Below, piece after piece: positions 33,905 to 41,873 of a stretch of 64,000 nucleotides of DNA. Both the position numbers and the translations under genes were made by a program. The stretch is from Streptantibioticus ferralitis (GTDB lineage Bacteria > Actinomycetota > Actinomycetes > Streptomycetales > Streptomycetaceae). The stretch is taken from positions 496,001 to 560,000 of the forward strand of contig NZ_JARHTQ010000001.1 in the NCBI RefSeq assembly GCF_029223525.1. Reading direction: 5' to 3'. Position 1 is the first letter of the stretch. The number at the start of each line of letters is the position of its first letter. The notes under the pieces were generated by a model. That model did not search any database, was not told where the DNA came from, and saw nothing but the letters and a program-made list of their open reading frames with translations.

Positions 33905-35092
33905 ATGCGCACCGTTCAAGCCGGACATCCCATGCTCAAGCCCGCCCTGCGCCGCAGCTGGCGCGGGCCCGAGACCCTGCAGTTCGGTGTCGACCCGGCA
34001 CACGCGGTGGTACTCGGACCGCTGGACGATCCGTCCGCCCGCTTCCTCGGCCTGCTGGACGGCACGCGCGGCCCCGCACTGCTGCGCGAGGAGGCGGCGG
34101 CGCTCGGGCTGGCCCCGGACCGCGCGGATCGGCTGCTCGGCGTCCTCGCGGACGGCGGGGTGCTGGACGATGCCGACAGCGCGGGTCCGCTCGACGCGGT
34201 GATACGGCACCAGGGCGGCGCGCTGGAGCGGCTGCGGCCGGACCTGGCGTCCTTGTCGGTGGTCCACCCCGAGCCGGGCGCGGCCGCCGCCCGGTTGGCG
34301 GCGCGCAGGGCCGCACGGGTGAAGGTGTGCGGCGCAGGACGGATCGGCGCTTCGGTGGCCGCCGTACTGTCCGCCGCCGGGGTGGGCCGGGTTGCTGTGG
34401 CCGACGGCGGCCAGGTCGAGCCGTGGGACGCGGCGCCGTGCGGGATCCCCGCGGCGGCCGTCGGCGAACGGCGGGAGGCGGCGGCGCGTGGCGCGGTACG
34501 GCGGGCCGCGCCCGATCCGCGCCCCGCGGTCCGACCTGCTCGTCCCGAGGCGGCTTTGGGCCTGGCGGTCATCGCCCCGCGGGACGGCCTCTCGGCCTAC
34601 GCACCGGATCCGCGGCCCGCCGAGCCGTTGATGGCGGCGCGGATCCCGCACCTGTACGCCGGAGTGGTCGAGGGCCTTGGGGTGGTGGGGCCGCTGGTGC
34701 TGCCGGGGCGGTCGGCGTGCGCCGAGTGCCTGGAGCGCGCCAGGGCCGAGGCGGACCCCGCATGGCCGCGGATACTCGCCCAGCTACGGTCGGGGCGGCC
34801 GCCCGGGGTGCAGGCCTGCGACATCGCACTGTCGACACTCGTCGCCGGTCTCGCCGCCACGCACGCGCTGGCCCTGCTCGATGGTCGGGTGCCGCCGAGT
34901 GCCGGCGCCCGGGTGGAATTCTCGCTGGCCGGACTGGGGATGCGGATGGTGGACGTCGCGCCCCATGCACAGTGCGGGTGCGGTGCGGTTGACGCACCAG
35001 GGGCGCGCGACAATGACCGGGTGACCACCCCGCGCCGATCGCGGGCGGCACGGGGATACGAAAGAGGGGCGCATGTCGGATCTTCCGCGTAA
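33905..35092 (+). CDS. ThiF-like (E1-type) adenylyltransferase homologue
   Basis: A protein of about 395 residues. An N-terminal helical part (to about 135) precedes a Rossmann-type domain with VKVCGAGRIGASVAAVLSAAGVG (about 141-163) and a following D-G-G strand end. A Cys-rich stretch lies in CAECLERARAEADP and a CGCG near the end, which may hold zinc as in E1-like enzymes. No MoaD-like partner is adjacent. The catalytic residues are weaker than in true ThiF/MoeB, so adenylation is unproven. Its end overlaps the AarF gene by 20 bases. Confidence 0.8.
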   Translation: MRTVQAGHPMLKPALRRSWRGPETLQFGVDPAHAVVLGPLDDPSARFLGLLDGTRGPALLREEAAALGLAPDRADRLLGVLADGGVLDDADSAGPLDAVIRHQGGALERLRPDLASLSVVHPEPGAAAARLAARRAARVKVCGAGRIGASVAAVLSAAGVGRVAVADGGQVEPWDAAPCGIPAAAVGERREAAARGAVRRAAPDPRPAVRPARPEAALGLAVIAPRDGLSAYAPDPRPAEPLMAARIPHLYAGVVEGLGVVGPLVLPGRSACAECLERARAEADPAWPRILAQLRSGRPPGVQACDIALSTLVAGLAATHALALLDGRVPPSAGARVEFSLAGLGMRMVDVAPHAQCGCGAVDAPGARDNDRVTTPRRSRAARGYERGAHVGSSA

Positions 35093-36422
35093 GGCAGTGA
35101 CCCGGACCGCGAAGCTCGCCGCGCTACCCCTCGGCTTCGCGGGCCGAGCCACCTTGGGTCTGGGCAAGCGAATCGGGGGGCGGCCGGCCGAGGTTGTGGC
35201 CAGCGAGTTGCAGCAGCGCACCGCCGAGCAGCTGTTCAAGACGCTGGGCCAGCTTAAGGGGGGTGCGATGAAGTTCGGTCAGGCCCTGTCCGTCTTCGAG
35301 GCCGCGCTTCCCGAAGAGGTCGCGGGCCCGTACCGGGCGGCGCTGACCAAACTCCAGGACGCGGCGCCGCCGATGCCCGCCCGGACCGTGCACGATGTGC
35401 TGGCGAAGCGGCTCGGCGAGCGCTGGCGGGAGATGTTCGAGGAGTTCGAGGACAAGCCCGCCGCGGCGGCGTCCATCGGCCAGGTGCACCGCGCGGTGTG
35501 GCACGACGGACGCGAGGTCGCGGTCAAGGTGCAGTACCCGGGCGCCGGTGAGGCACTGCTCTCCGATCTGTCGCAACTCGGCCGGGTGGCGAGGCTGTTC
35601 GGCCCGCTGATCCCGGGCATGGACATCAAGCCGCTGATCACCGAACTGCGTGACCGGGTGTCCGAGGAACTGGACTACGAGCTGGAGGCGGCGGCCCAGC
35701 ACGCGCACGCCGCGGAGTTCGCCGACGACCCCGATGTGGTCGTCCCCGCGGTGGTGTACCAGGCGGATCAGGTACTGGTCACCGAGTGGCTGGGTGGTGT
35801 GCCGCTGGCCGAGGTGATCGCGGACGGCAGCCAGGAGCAGCGCGACCGCGCGGGACAGCTGCTGGCGCGCTTCCTGTTCGCCGGACCGGCCCGCACCGGG
35901 CTGCTGCACGCCGACCCGCACCCGGGCAACTTCCGGCTGCTGGTCGACGACGGCCCGGCCGACGGCTGGCGCCTGGGCGTACTGGACTTCGGCACGGTGG
36001 ACCGGCTCCCCGAGGGGCTGCCGCTGCCGATCGGCGCATCGCTGCGGCTCGCGCTGGACGGCGACGCGGAGTCGGTGCACTCGATGCTGCGCCAGGAGGG
36101 ATTCGTCAAGCCGTCGATCCAGCTCAACCCGGACGCGGTACTGGACTATCTGCGGCCGATCATCGAACCGGCCCGGGTGGAGGAGTTCACCTTCGGGCGC
36201 GGCTGGATGCGTAATCAGGCGGCCCGGGTCGCCGATCCGCGCTCGCCCGCCTACCAGTTGGGCAAGCAGCTGAACCTGCCGCCGTCCTATCTGCTGATCC
36301 ACCGGGTGACGCTGAGCACCATCGGGGTGCTCTGCCAGCTGGACGCCACCGTACGGCTGCGCGATGAACTGCTCGACTGGCTGCCGGGGTTCGCCGAGGA
36401 GGACGAGTACGAGACGGCGTGA
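35073..36422 (+). CDS. AarF/UbiB/ABC1-family atypical kinase
   Basis: A 449-residue protein with all ABC1 family marks: LKGGAMKFGQAL (KxGQ motif), AAASIGQVHRA (Ala-rich loop), VAVKVQYPG (ATP lysine), LLHADPHPGNF (catalytic loop) and GVLDFGTV (metal-binding DFG). Family members act in quinone or lipid metabolism; actinobacteria use menaquinone, so the substrate is open. ATG 35073 lies inside the end of the ThiF-like gene with GAGGGG before it, suggesting coupled expression of the pair. Confidence 0.9.
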   Translation: MSDLPRKAVTRTAKLAALPLGFAGRATLGLGKRIGGRPAEVVASELQQRTAEQLFKTLGQLKGGAMKFGQALSVFEAALPEEVAGPYRAALTKLQDAAPPMPARTVHDVLAKRLGERWREMFEEFEDKPAAAASIGQVHRAVWHDGREVAVKVQYPGAGEALLSDLSQLGRVARLFGPLIPGMDIKPLITELRDRVSEELDYELEAAAQHAHAAEFADDPDVVVPAVVYQADQVLVTEWLGGVPLAEVIADGSQEQRDRAGQLLARFLFAGPARTGLLHADPHPGNFRLLVDDGPADGWRLGVLDFGTVDRLPEGLPLPIGASLRLALDGDAESVHSMLRQEGFVKPSIQLNPDAVLDYLRPIIEPARVEEFTFGRGWMRNQAARVADPRSPAYQLGKQLNLPPSYLLIHRVTLSTIGVLCQLDATVRLRDELLDWLPGFAEEDEYETA

Positions 36423-36423
36423 G

Positions 36424-36633
36424 CTACCACCAGGCGGAGTCGAGACGTCCTTCGATCCCGCGGATGTTGGCGCGGGCGCAGTCATCGCAGAAGTAGCGGC
36501 GGGCACCGCCCTCCACGGAGCAGGTCCAGGTGATCGGCAGGGATTCGGCGACGGTCCCGCAGCAGGCGCACACCATGGGCTCCGATGGCGCGCCGGCGTC
36601 TTCAGAAGCGGGTTGCTGAGTCTTCTGATCCAC
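36424..36633 (-). CDS. Small zinc-ribbon protein
   Basis: A 69-residue protein with two CXXC pairs (VCACCGT at about 22-25 and FCDDC at about 48-52) separated by TWTCSVEGGARRY, a one-finger zinc ribbon. It ends GIEGRLDSAWW. The start is GTG 36633 with GGAGG about 12 bases upstream. It is convergent with the AarF gene, one base apart. The function is unknown, though the form fits a nucleic-acid or protein-binding adaptor. Confidence 0.75.
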   Translation of the reverse strand: MDQKTQQPASEDAGAPSEPMVCACCGTVAESLPITWTCSVEGGARRYFCDDCARANIRGIEGRLDSAWW

Positions 36634-36726
36634 CTACTGACGATACCTCCGCCCGCCGGACGGAACGGGACACAACGCACCGCGGGACCGGTCCGGTGAG
36701 GAACCGGTCCCGCGGGACGGTGTCTC

Positions 36727-37041
36727 CTACTGCATCACCACGAGGGCGAGTGCGCGGCGGGCCCGCAGCGAGGCGCGCTCCGCGCGCCGCTGCAGCCGCC
36801 GGGCCTGCGCGAGGCGGCGGGCGACCCGTTCGGACTCGGCCTCGTACAGGCGTTCTTGCATATGAGCCCGGGCCAGGGCTTCTTGGATGAGATGCATCTC
36901 AGGGGTCCTGTTCTGGCGCGTACCTTCCGCGCCTGCGCAACGGGCGGCTGTATCGGTGGCGGACATGGTCATCGGGGCCTGCTTCTGAGGGTCGTGCGTC
37001 GGGGGGTTGTCGATGGTTCCGAGGGCGGCACGCAGCTTCAT
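36727..37041 (-). CDS. Small basic helical protein coupled to wblC
   Basis: A 104-residue protein. Its C-terminal half is one long Arg/Ala/Glu-rich helix (QERLYEAESERVARRLAQARR and after), likely a coiled coil. ATG 37041 overlaps the wblC stop as ATGA. That decides the start against internal ATG codons at 36972 and 36966 and suggests coupled translation with wblC. I do not recognise a family. Confidence 0.7.
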   Translation of the reverse strand: MKLRAALGTIDNPPTHDPQKQAPMTMSATDTAARCAGAEGTRQNRTPEMHLIQEALARAHMQERLYEAESERVARRLAQARRLQRRAERASLRARRALALVVMQ

Positions 37042-37403
37042 GCCACGACCTCGGTCTTGCGCGGACGGCCACGCGGCCGCTTGCGGGGCACCACAACGCC
37101 CTGCACGAACAGCTCACCGCCCCAGACACCCCACGGCTCGCGCCGCATCTTGGCGCCCGCGAGGCAGGCCTCACGCACCGGACAGGTCTGGCACAGCGAC
37201 TTGGCGTACTCGACGTCGGCCGGGGTCTCGGCGAAGAAGACCTCCGGGTCGTACGACCGGCACGGGACGGGTACGCCGAGGCGCTCGATCTCGTCGTCGA
37301 GCGCGGTGAGGGGCAGCAACGGAACCTCCGGAGAAGCGGTCTTGGCGGGCGGGGGGATCGTTTCGGAAGGCGGTACGGACGGGGCGTGCGATTCGGGGTG
37401 CAC
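37038..37403 (-). CDS. wblC: WhiB-like regulator WblC (WhiB7 orthologue)
   Basis: An iron-sulfur-binding transcription partner of about 121 residues. The four cluster cysteines are seen as VPVPCRSYDP, then CQTC and CLAG. The WhiB turn is REPWGVWGGE, and the C-terminus holds the AT-hook RPRGRPRK that marks the WhiB7 branch. WhiB7/WblC activates intrinsic resistance to ribosome-targeting antibiotics. Its place near uvrD2 matches WhiB7 of mycobacteria. GTG 37403 (MHPESHAPSVPPSE) is chosen over an upstream ATG because GAGGAAA precedes it. A terminator-like hairpin 100 bases upstream suggests attenuation. Confidence 0.92.
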   Translation of the reverse strand: MHPESHAPSVPPSETIPPPAKTASPEVPLLPLTALDDEIERLGVPVPCRSYDPEVFFAETPADVEYAKSLCQTCPVREACLAGAKMRREPWGVWGGELFVQGVVVPRKRPRGRPRKTEVVA

Positions 37404-37506
37404 GGTCTGTGTTTCCTCGTCTGTCGGTCCGGCGGTCGGCCGGACGTGGTCGGTACCGGGTCGGCTGTTCCGAGGCCCCTTCACCTGTCTGACCAGTGCA
37501 AACAGA

Positions 37507-37543
37507 AGGGCCGCGGATCCCGGTTTGCGGGTTCCGCGGCCCT
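37507..37543 (-). terminator. Terminator-like hairpin in front of wblC (candidate attenuator)
   Basis: A 15-16-bp stem with one T-T mismatch (outer arm AGGGCCGCGGA) encloses a short GTTTG loop. On the minus strand it is followed by TTCTGTTTG. It lies 24 bases after the stop of the 120-codon frame and 104 bases before wblC, the position expected of a whiB7-type attenuator; it may also simply end the upstream gene. Confidence 0.65.
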
Positions 37544-37567
37544 GGAAGGTGCCGACCTGATGCTGGA

Positions 37568-37930
37568 TCAGGCTGGATCTCTCCAGGGTTTGAGCCCACG
37601 GAAGGCCCGCATCTTGCGGTGGTGCTGCGTCGCTACGGTCGTGTTGCCATCGGCCGCGAAGCCTTCGGCAAAGGCGGCGGAGCCGCCGAAGTCGCTATTC
37701 GCCTCGCGCTGCTGGAGTCCGGCACCGTTGGCCCACGGCGCATAGGCGTAGGCCTGTGCCGCCAGAGCCGCGGATGCCTGGGTCGGTCGCTCGCTGATGA
37801 CGCCGAGCAGACCGGTTCCACGCAGACCGCTGCCACGGAGGGCGGCGGCCGAGATCACCGAGGAGCTGGGCAGGCAGGAGGCGATGGCCGGACGACCGGC
37901 CATTTTCACGGTGCTGATGATGTTGGTCAT
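37568..37930 (-). CDS. Small protein of unknown function in the wblC leader region
   Basis: A 120-residue frame starting MTNIISTVKMAGRPAIASCLP, with AGGAGG nine bases before ATG 37930. Third positions are strongly G/C, so it looks translated. It is Ala/Gly/Ser-rich, ends RKMRAFRGLKPWRDPA, and has no recognised domain or signal peptide. It sits between uvrD2 and wblC on the same strand. It could be an independent gene or the translated part of a long wblC leader. Confidence 0.65.
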   Translation of the reverse strand: MTNIISTVKMAGRPAIASCLPSSSVISAAALRGSGLRGTGLLGVISERPTQASAALAAQAYAYAPWANGAGLQQREANSDFGGSAAFAEGFAADGNTTVATQHHRKMRAFRGLKPWRDPA

Positions 37931-38054
37931 TGGGCTCGCCTCCTCTCGGCGTCTCGTAGGGCGTATGGAACTGGGTCGTGCGAAGTCGTGCTGGTTCAGT
38001 ACATCACGGCACCCTCAGCCCCTGGAAGGGGCCTCGGTGACCGTGCTCCCGCAG

Positions 38055-38091
38055 GCTATGAGGATTCCCTCGGCGGGCGCAAACTATTTTT
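38055..38091 (-). promoter_or_regulatory. Candidate WhiB7-type promoter between uvrD2 and the wblC leader
   Basis: On the minus strand an AT-rich AAAAATAGTTT run (38091-38081) directly precedes TTGCGC (38082-38077), and CATAGC (38060-38055) follows after 16 bases. WhiB7-activated promoters are known for an AT-rich element next to a GC-containing -35 box. The uvrD2 stop codon lies within the AT run. Pattern match only. Confidence 0.5.
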
Positions 38092-40354
38092 CCAACGAAT
38101 CCTCACCAGGCTCATCAGGAGCCCCATCAGGGCTTTTAGCGGAGTGTGCAGTTCCGGTCTCGCTGTCCCCGGCGCCGGGTTGATCCCCCGCGCACAGCGC
38201 CAGGACATCGGCACCGAACCGCTGCAGTTTGCGGGCGCCCACCCCGGCGATCCGGCTCAACTCGGCCGGGTCCGACGGCACCGTCTCGGCGATCGCCAGC
38301 AGCGTCTTGTCGGTGAACACGCAGTACGGCGGCTGCCCCAACTCCTGCGCCTGCCCGCTGCGCCATTCGCGCAGCCGCTCGTAGAGCCCCTCGTCCAGCT
38401 CGGAGGGGCAGTCCTCACACCGCATCAGCTTGATCTCGCCCGCTTCCGACAGGCTGCGTCCGCAGACCCGGCAGTGCACCGGACCGCGCCTGCGGCGGCC
38501 GCCAGAGCCCCGTTCCACACCTGCCCGTGCGGCACCGCGCGTACCGCCGGCGCGCGGCGCCGAGCCCGGGCGCAGCCCGGTCAGGAAGCGCGACGGACGG
38601 CGACCACCACGGCCACCGGGCGCACGGGACAGCGACCAGGACAGCGCGAGGTGGCAGCGGGCGCGGGTCACGCCCACATAGAGCAGTCGGCGCTCCTCCT
38701 CGACCTGCTCATCGGTCCTGGCGTAGGTGATCGGCATCATGCCCTCGGTGAGACCGACCAGGAACACCGCGTCCCACTCCAGGCCCTTCGCCGCGTGCAG
38801 CGAGGCCAGGGTGACGCCCTCGACGGTGGGCGCGTGCTGCGCATTGGCCCGCTCGTCCAGTTCGGCCACCAGATCGGCGAGCGTGGCGTCGGGCCGGGCC
38901 CGCACGAAGTCCTCGGCGAGGCGGACCAGGGCGGCCAGCGACTCCCAGCGGTCGCGGACCGCGCCGGAACCGGCGGGCGGCTCAGCGGTCCAGCCGCGCG
39001 AACCGAGCACCGCTCGCACCTGCGCCGGCACATCGGCCTCGTCCAGGCCCGCCCCCGCTCCTCCCCCGGCGCGGGCCGCGCCACGCAGCAGCAGTCCCGC
39101 CTCCCGCACTTCAGGACGCTCGAAGAACCGCTCGGCGCCGCGCAGCTGGTAGGGGACTCCGGCGTCCGCGAGGGCCTGCTCATAGACCTCGGACTGGGCG
39201 TTGACGCGGTAGAGGATCGCGATCTCGCTGGGCCGGACCCCGCTGGCGATCAGGTCCTTGATGCGGTGGGCGGTGCCCTCGGCCTCGGCGGGCTCGTCCG
39301 CGTACTCGGTGAAGGCGGGCTCCGGGCCCGGCTCGCGCTGCGAGACCAGCTCCAGCCGGTGGGCGGCGGCCTGGCCGCGCGCCTGCGCCAGCAGACCGTT
39401 GGCCAGATGCACCACCTGAGGGGTGGACCGGTAGTCGCGCACCAGCTTCACCACGGTGGCGTCCGGGTACCGGCTGCGGAACCCCAGCAGATAGTCGGGG
39501 GTGGCGCCGGTGAAGGAGTAGATGGTCTGGCTGGCGTCGCCGACCACGCACAGGCTGTTGCGTCCGCCCACCCACAGATCGAGCAGCCGCTGCTGGAGCG
39601 GGCTCACGTCCTGGTACTCGTCGACGACGAAGTGCTGGTACTGCGAGCGGACCTGCTCGGCCACGTCGTACCGCTCCTCCAGCACGCCGACTGTGAGCAA
39701 CAGCACATCCTCGAAGTCGATCACCGAGCGCTCACGCTTGAGTTGCTCGTACGCGGTGTAGACGCGGGCGATCTCGGCGGGGTCGCGCGGGGCCTCCCGG
39801 CCGGACTTGGCGGCGGCGGCCGGATAGTCCTCCGGAACCGTCTGGGTGACCTTGGACCACTCGATCTCGCCCGCCACATCCCGCAGTTCATTGCGGTCCA
39901 GTCGGATCCGGCCACGTGCGGCCGCTTCCGCGACCAACTGGATCTTGCGCTCCACCAGTTGCGGCAGCGGGCCGCCGACCGCGCGCGGCCAGAAGTACTG
40001 GAGCTGGCGCAGCGCCGCCGAGTGGAACGTACGTGCCTGCACACCGCCCGCGCCGAGTTGGCGCAGTCGTCCGCGCATCTCGCCCGCCGCCCGGGCGGTG
40101 AAGGTGACCGCCAGCACGCTGGCGGGCTGCACTATGCCCGCACGCACCCCGTAGGCGATCCGGTGGGTGATCGCCCTGGTCTTACCGGTGCCCGCGCCCG
40201 CGAGCACACAGACCGGACCGTGCAGCGCGGTCGCCACCGCGCGCTGCTCGGGGTCGAGCCCTTCCAGCACCGCGTCGGCCCCCACCGGCGTCTCCGGGAA
40301 CTGGGTCGACGGCGGCACGGCCGGGAACAGAGGGAAGTCCGTTGCTGCAGTCAC
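38084..40354 (-). CDS. uvrD2: UvrD2-type superfamily 1 DNA helicase with HRDC domain
   Basis: A 756-residue SF1A helicase. Walker A is GAGTGKTRAITHR, motif II VVDEYQDVSPLQQ, motif III GDASQTIYSFTGA, and motifs V/VI SLHAAKGLEWDAVFL and LLYVGVTRAR. A basic linker leads to a zinc-knuckle (CRVCGRSL/CEDCPSEL) and a C-terminal HRDC-like region (IAETVPSDPAELSRIAGVG). This set matches mycobacterial UvrD2. GTG 40354 is chosen because the ten codons before it look non-coding. It is divergent from the mycoredoxin gene, and two DnaA boxes lie just upstream. Confidence 0.93.
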   Translation of the reverse strand: MTAATDFPLFPAVPPSTQFPETPVGADAVLEGLDPEQRAVATALHGPVCVLAGAGTGKTRAITHRIAYGVRAGIVQPASVLAVTFTARAAGEMRGRLRQLGAGGVQARTFHSAALRQLQYFWPRAVGGPLPQLVERKIQLVAEAAARGRIRLDRNELRDVAGEIEWSKVTQTVPEDYPAAAAKSGREAPRDPAEIARVYTAYEQLKRERSVIDFEDVLLLTVGVLEERYDVAEQVRSQYQHFVVDEYQDVSPLQQRLLDLWVGGRNSLCVVGDASQTIYSFTGATPDYLLGFRSRYPDATVVKLVRDYRSTPQVVHLANGLLAQARGQAAAHRLELVSQREPGPEPAFTEYADEPAEAEGTAHRIKDLIASGVRPSEIAILYRVNAQSEVYEQALADAGVPYQLRGAERFFERPEVREAGLLLRGAARAGGGAGAGLDEADVPAQVRAVLGSRGWTAEPPAGSGAVRDRWESLAALVRLAEDFVRARPDATLADLVAELDERANAQHAPTVEGVTLASLHAAKGLEWDAVFLVGLTEGMMPITYARTDEQVEEERRLLYVGVTRARCHLALSWSLSRAPGGRGGRRPSRFLTGLRPGSAPRAGGTRGAARAGVERGSGGRRRRGPVHCRVCGRSLSEAGEIKLMRCEDCPSELDEGLYERLREWRSGQAQELGQPPYCVFTDKTLLAIAETVPSDPAELSRIAGVGARKLQRFGADVLALCAGDQPGAGDSETGTAHSAKSPDGAPDEPGEDSLEK

Positions 40355-40393
40355 CCCGCCATGCTGCCAGGTCTGCCGGAACACCCGGGAAAG

Positions 40394-40418
40394 TTATCCA
40401 CAGGTGACGTTGTCCACA
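40394..40418 (+). promoter_or_regulatory. Two consensus DnaA boxes upstream of uvrD2
   Basis: TTATCCACA (40394-40402) and TTGTCCACA (40410-40418), same orientation, seven bases between them. The second is the form preferred by Streptomyces DnaA. They lie 40-64 bases upstream of the uvrD2 start. Confidence 0.7.
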
Positions 40419-40470
40419 GGCCTGATGTGACGGTCTACCGCCGGGCTACTGTCGGTCGGGCAGCTTCCTG

Positions 40471-40496
40471 GGAATGGTCCGCAATAGTTGCGCGTT
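40471..40496 (+). promoter_or_regulatory. SigR-dependent promoter of the mycoredoxin gene
   Basis: GGAAT (40471-40475) and GTT (40494-40496) with exactly 18 bases between, an exact SigR consensus. It points toward the mycoredoxin gene, with an untranslated leader of about 80 bases. Confidence 0.85.
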
Positions 40497-40581
40497 CCAG
40501 TACTGCACTCACTTCACGGCCGCGGCCCAGCGCATCACCCATGCCGAAAACGCGCGCCGTCCACCAAGATCAGGAGGACCG

Positions 40582-40824
40582 ATGCCGGGGACCATCACGA
40601 TGTACAGCACCACCTGGTGCGGCTACTGCCGCCGTCTGAAGGGCCAGATGGACCGCGAGGGAATCGCGTACACCGAGATCAACATCGAGCAGGACCCGGA
40701 GTCGGCGGCCTTCGTCGAGAAGGCGAACGGCGGGAACCAGACCGTGCCGACCGTCCTCTTCGCGGACGGCAGCACGCTGACGAACCCCTCCCTCGCCCAG
40801 GTCAGGGCGAAGGTAGGGGTCTGA
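40582..40824 (+). CDS. mrx1: Mycoredoxin (glutaredoxin-fold mycothiol-dependent reductase)
   Basis: An 80-residue thioredoxin-fold protein with the CGYC active site (Cys13, Cys16) and TVPTVLF cis-proline loop. Short glutaredoxin-like proteins of this form in actinobacteria use mycothiol instead of glutathione to reduce mixed disulfides. AGGAGG lies just ahead of ATG 40582. The gene has its own SigR-type promoter, in line with a thiol-stress role. It sits next to uvrD2 and nudC, as in mycobacteria, and is convergent with nudC by 5 bases. Confidence 0.92.
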   Translation: MPGTITMYSTTWCGYCRRLKGQMDREGIAYTEINIEQDPESAAFVEKANGGNQTVPTVLFADGSTLTNPSLAQVRAKVGV

Positions 40825-40829
40825 CGCGG

Positions 40830-41828
40830 TCAGCCGCGCGGCAGCGGCTCGCCGTACCACAGCTCGATCAGGCGGGCGGCGATGGAGATCCCGGTCGGCG
40901 GCAGGATGTCGCCGGTCGCGATGGCACGCCGGTAGTCCTCCCGGGAGAACCAGCGGGCCTCGTGGATCTCCTCGCCGTCCACCCTGATCTCGGACGACGT
41001 GGCCCTGGCCATGAAGCCGAGCATCAGGCTGGACGGGAACGGCCAGGGCTGGCTGGCCACATACGACACCTCGCCGACCTGGACGCCCGCCTCCTCGAAG
41101 ACCTCCCGGACCACCGCCTGTTCGATGGACTCGCCTGGCTCGACGAAGCCCGCCAGTGTGGAGAAGCGCCCCTCCGGCCAGTGCACCTGGCGTCCGAGCA
41201 GCGCCCGGTCCTGGTCGTCGGTCACCAGCATGATCACCGCCGGGTCGGTACGCGGGTAGTGCTCGGCGCCGCACGCCGAACAGCGGCGCACATGCCCGGC
41301 GGCGGCGATCATCGTCCGCTCGCCGCACCGCGAACAGAAACGGTGCATACGCTGCCAGTTCTCCAGCGCCACGGCGTGCACCATCAGCCCCGCGTCCCGC
41401 TCGGAGAGCAGTCCGCCGACCTCGCGTAGCCCGGCCGGTCGGGCGGCGTCGTCCATCCGCCCGGGCAGCGCGTCCTTCTGCAGCGCGAAATAGCTGACGC
41501 CCTGCTCGTCGGTGCCCAGGAAGTAGCGGTGCTTCTCGGTCACCGGCGCGTCGAAGGACGGCACCAGCACGAGTTCGGTACGGCCGTCGGGGGTGTCCTC
41601 GACCAGCACCTGACCGCCGGAGACCACCAGGACCCAGGTGGACGGGTGGCTCCAGGCGGCGGCCAGCCAGGCCTCGTCGAGGCGGTGGTGCGCGGCCCGG
41701 TCGATACCGGGACGGGCGAGCGGGAGCGGCTTGCCGCTCACCATGCCGATGGCTGCGGGGTTCTCCGTGCCCGGGGCGATGGGCAGGTCACTTACGGACA
41801 AGACGGCTTCCAACTCCCCGTATCGCAT
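40830..41828 (-). CDS. nudC: NAD(+) diphosphatase / RNA deNADding enzyme NudC
   Basis: A 332-residue protein. An N-terminal lobe precedes a zinc ribbon (FCSRCGE and CSACGAEHYPRTDPAVI), the Nudix box (GFVEPGESIEQAVVREVFEEAG) and the NudC-specific SQPWPFPSSLM. It hydrolyses NAD(H) and can remove NAD caps from RNA. The first 28 residues before MVSGKPL are not conserved-looking, so a shorter start at 41744 is possible; I keep ATG 41828 because neither has a good ribosome site. Confidence 0.92.
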   Translation of the reverse strand: MRYGELEAVLSVSDLPIAPGTENPAAIGMVSGKPLPLARPGIDRAAHHRLDEAWLAAAWSHPSTWVLVVSGGQVLVEDTPDGRTELVLVPSFDAPVTEKHRYFLGTDEQGVSYFALQKDALPGRMDDAARPAGLREVGGLLSERDAGLMVHAVALENWQRMHRFCSRCGERTMIAAAGHVRRCSACGAEHYPRTDPAVIMLVTDDQDRALLGRQVHWPEGRFSTLAGFVEPGESIEQAVVREVFEEAGVQVGEVSYVASQPWPFPSSLMLGFMARATSSEIRVDGEEIHEARWFSREDYRRAIATGDILPPTGISIAARLIELWYGEPLPRG

Positions 41829-41873
41829 GGATGGTTACTCGCTCAGCCGAGCACGAGCAGATCACAGGGGTGC

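Noticed and set aside
33766..40418. DnaA boxes as a sign of the replication origin
   Set aside because: Only two pairs are present, 6.6 kb apart, and dnaA, dnaN, gyrB or a dense box cluster are not in the window.
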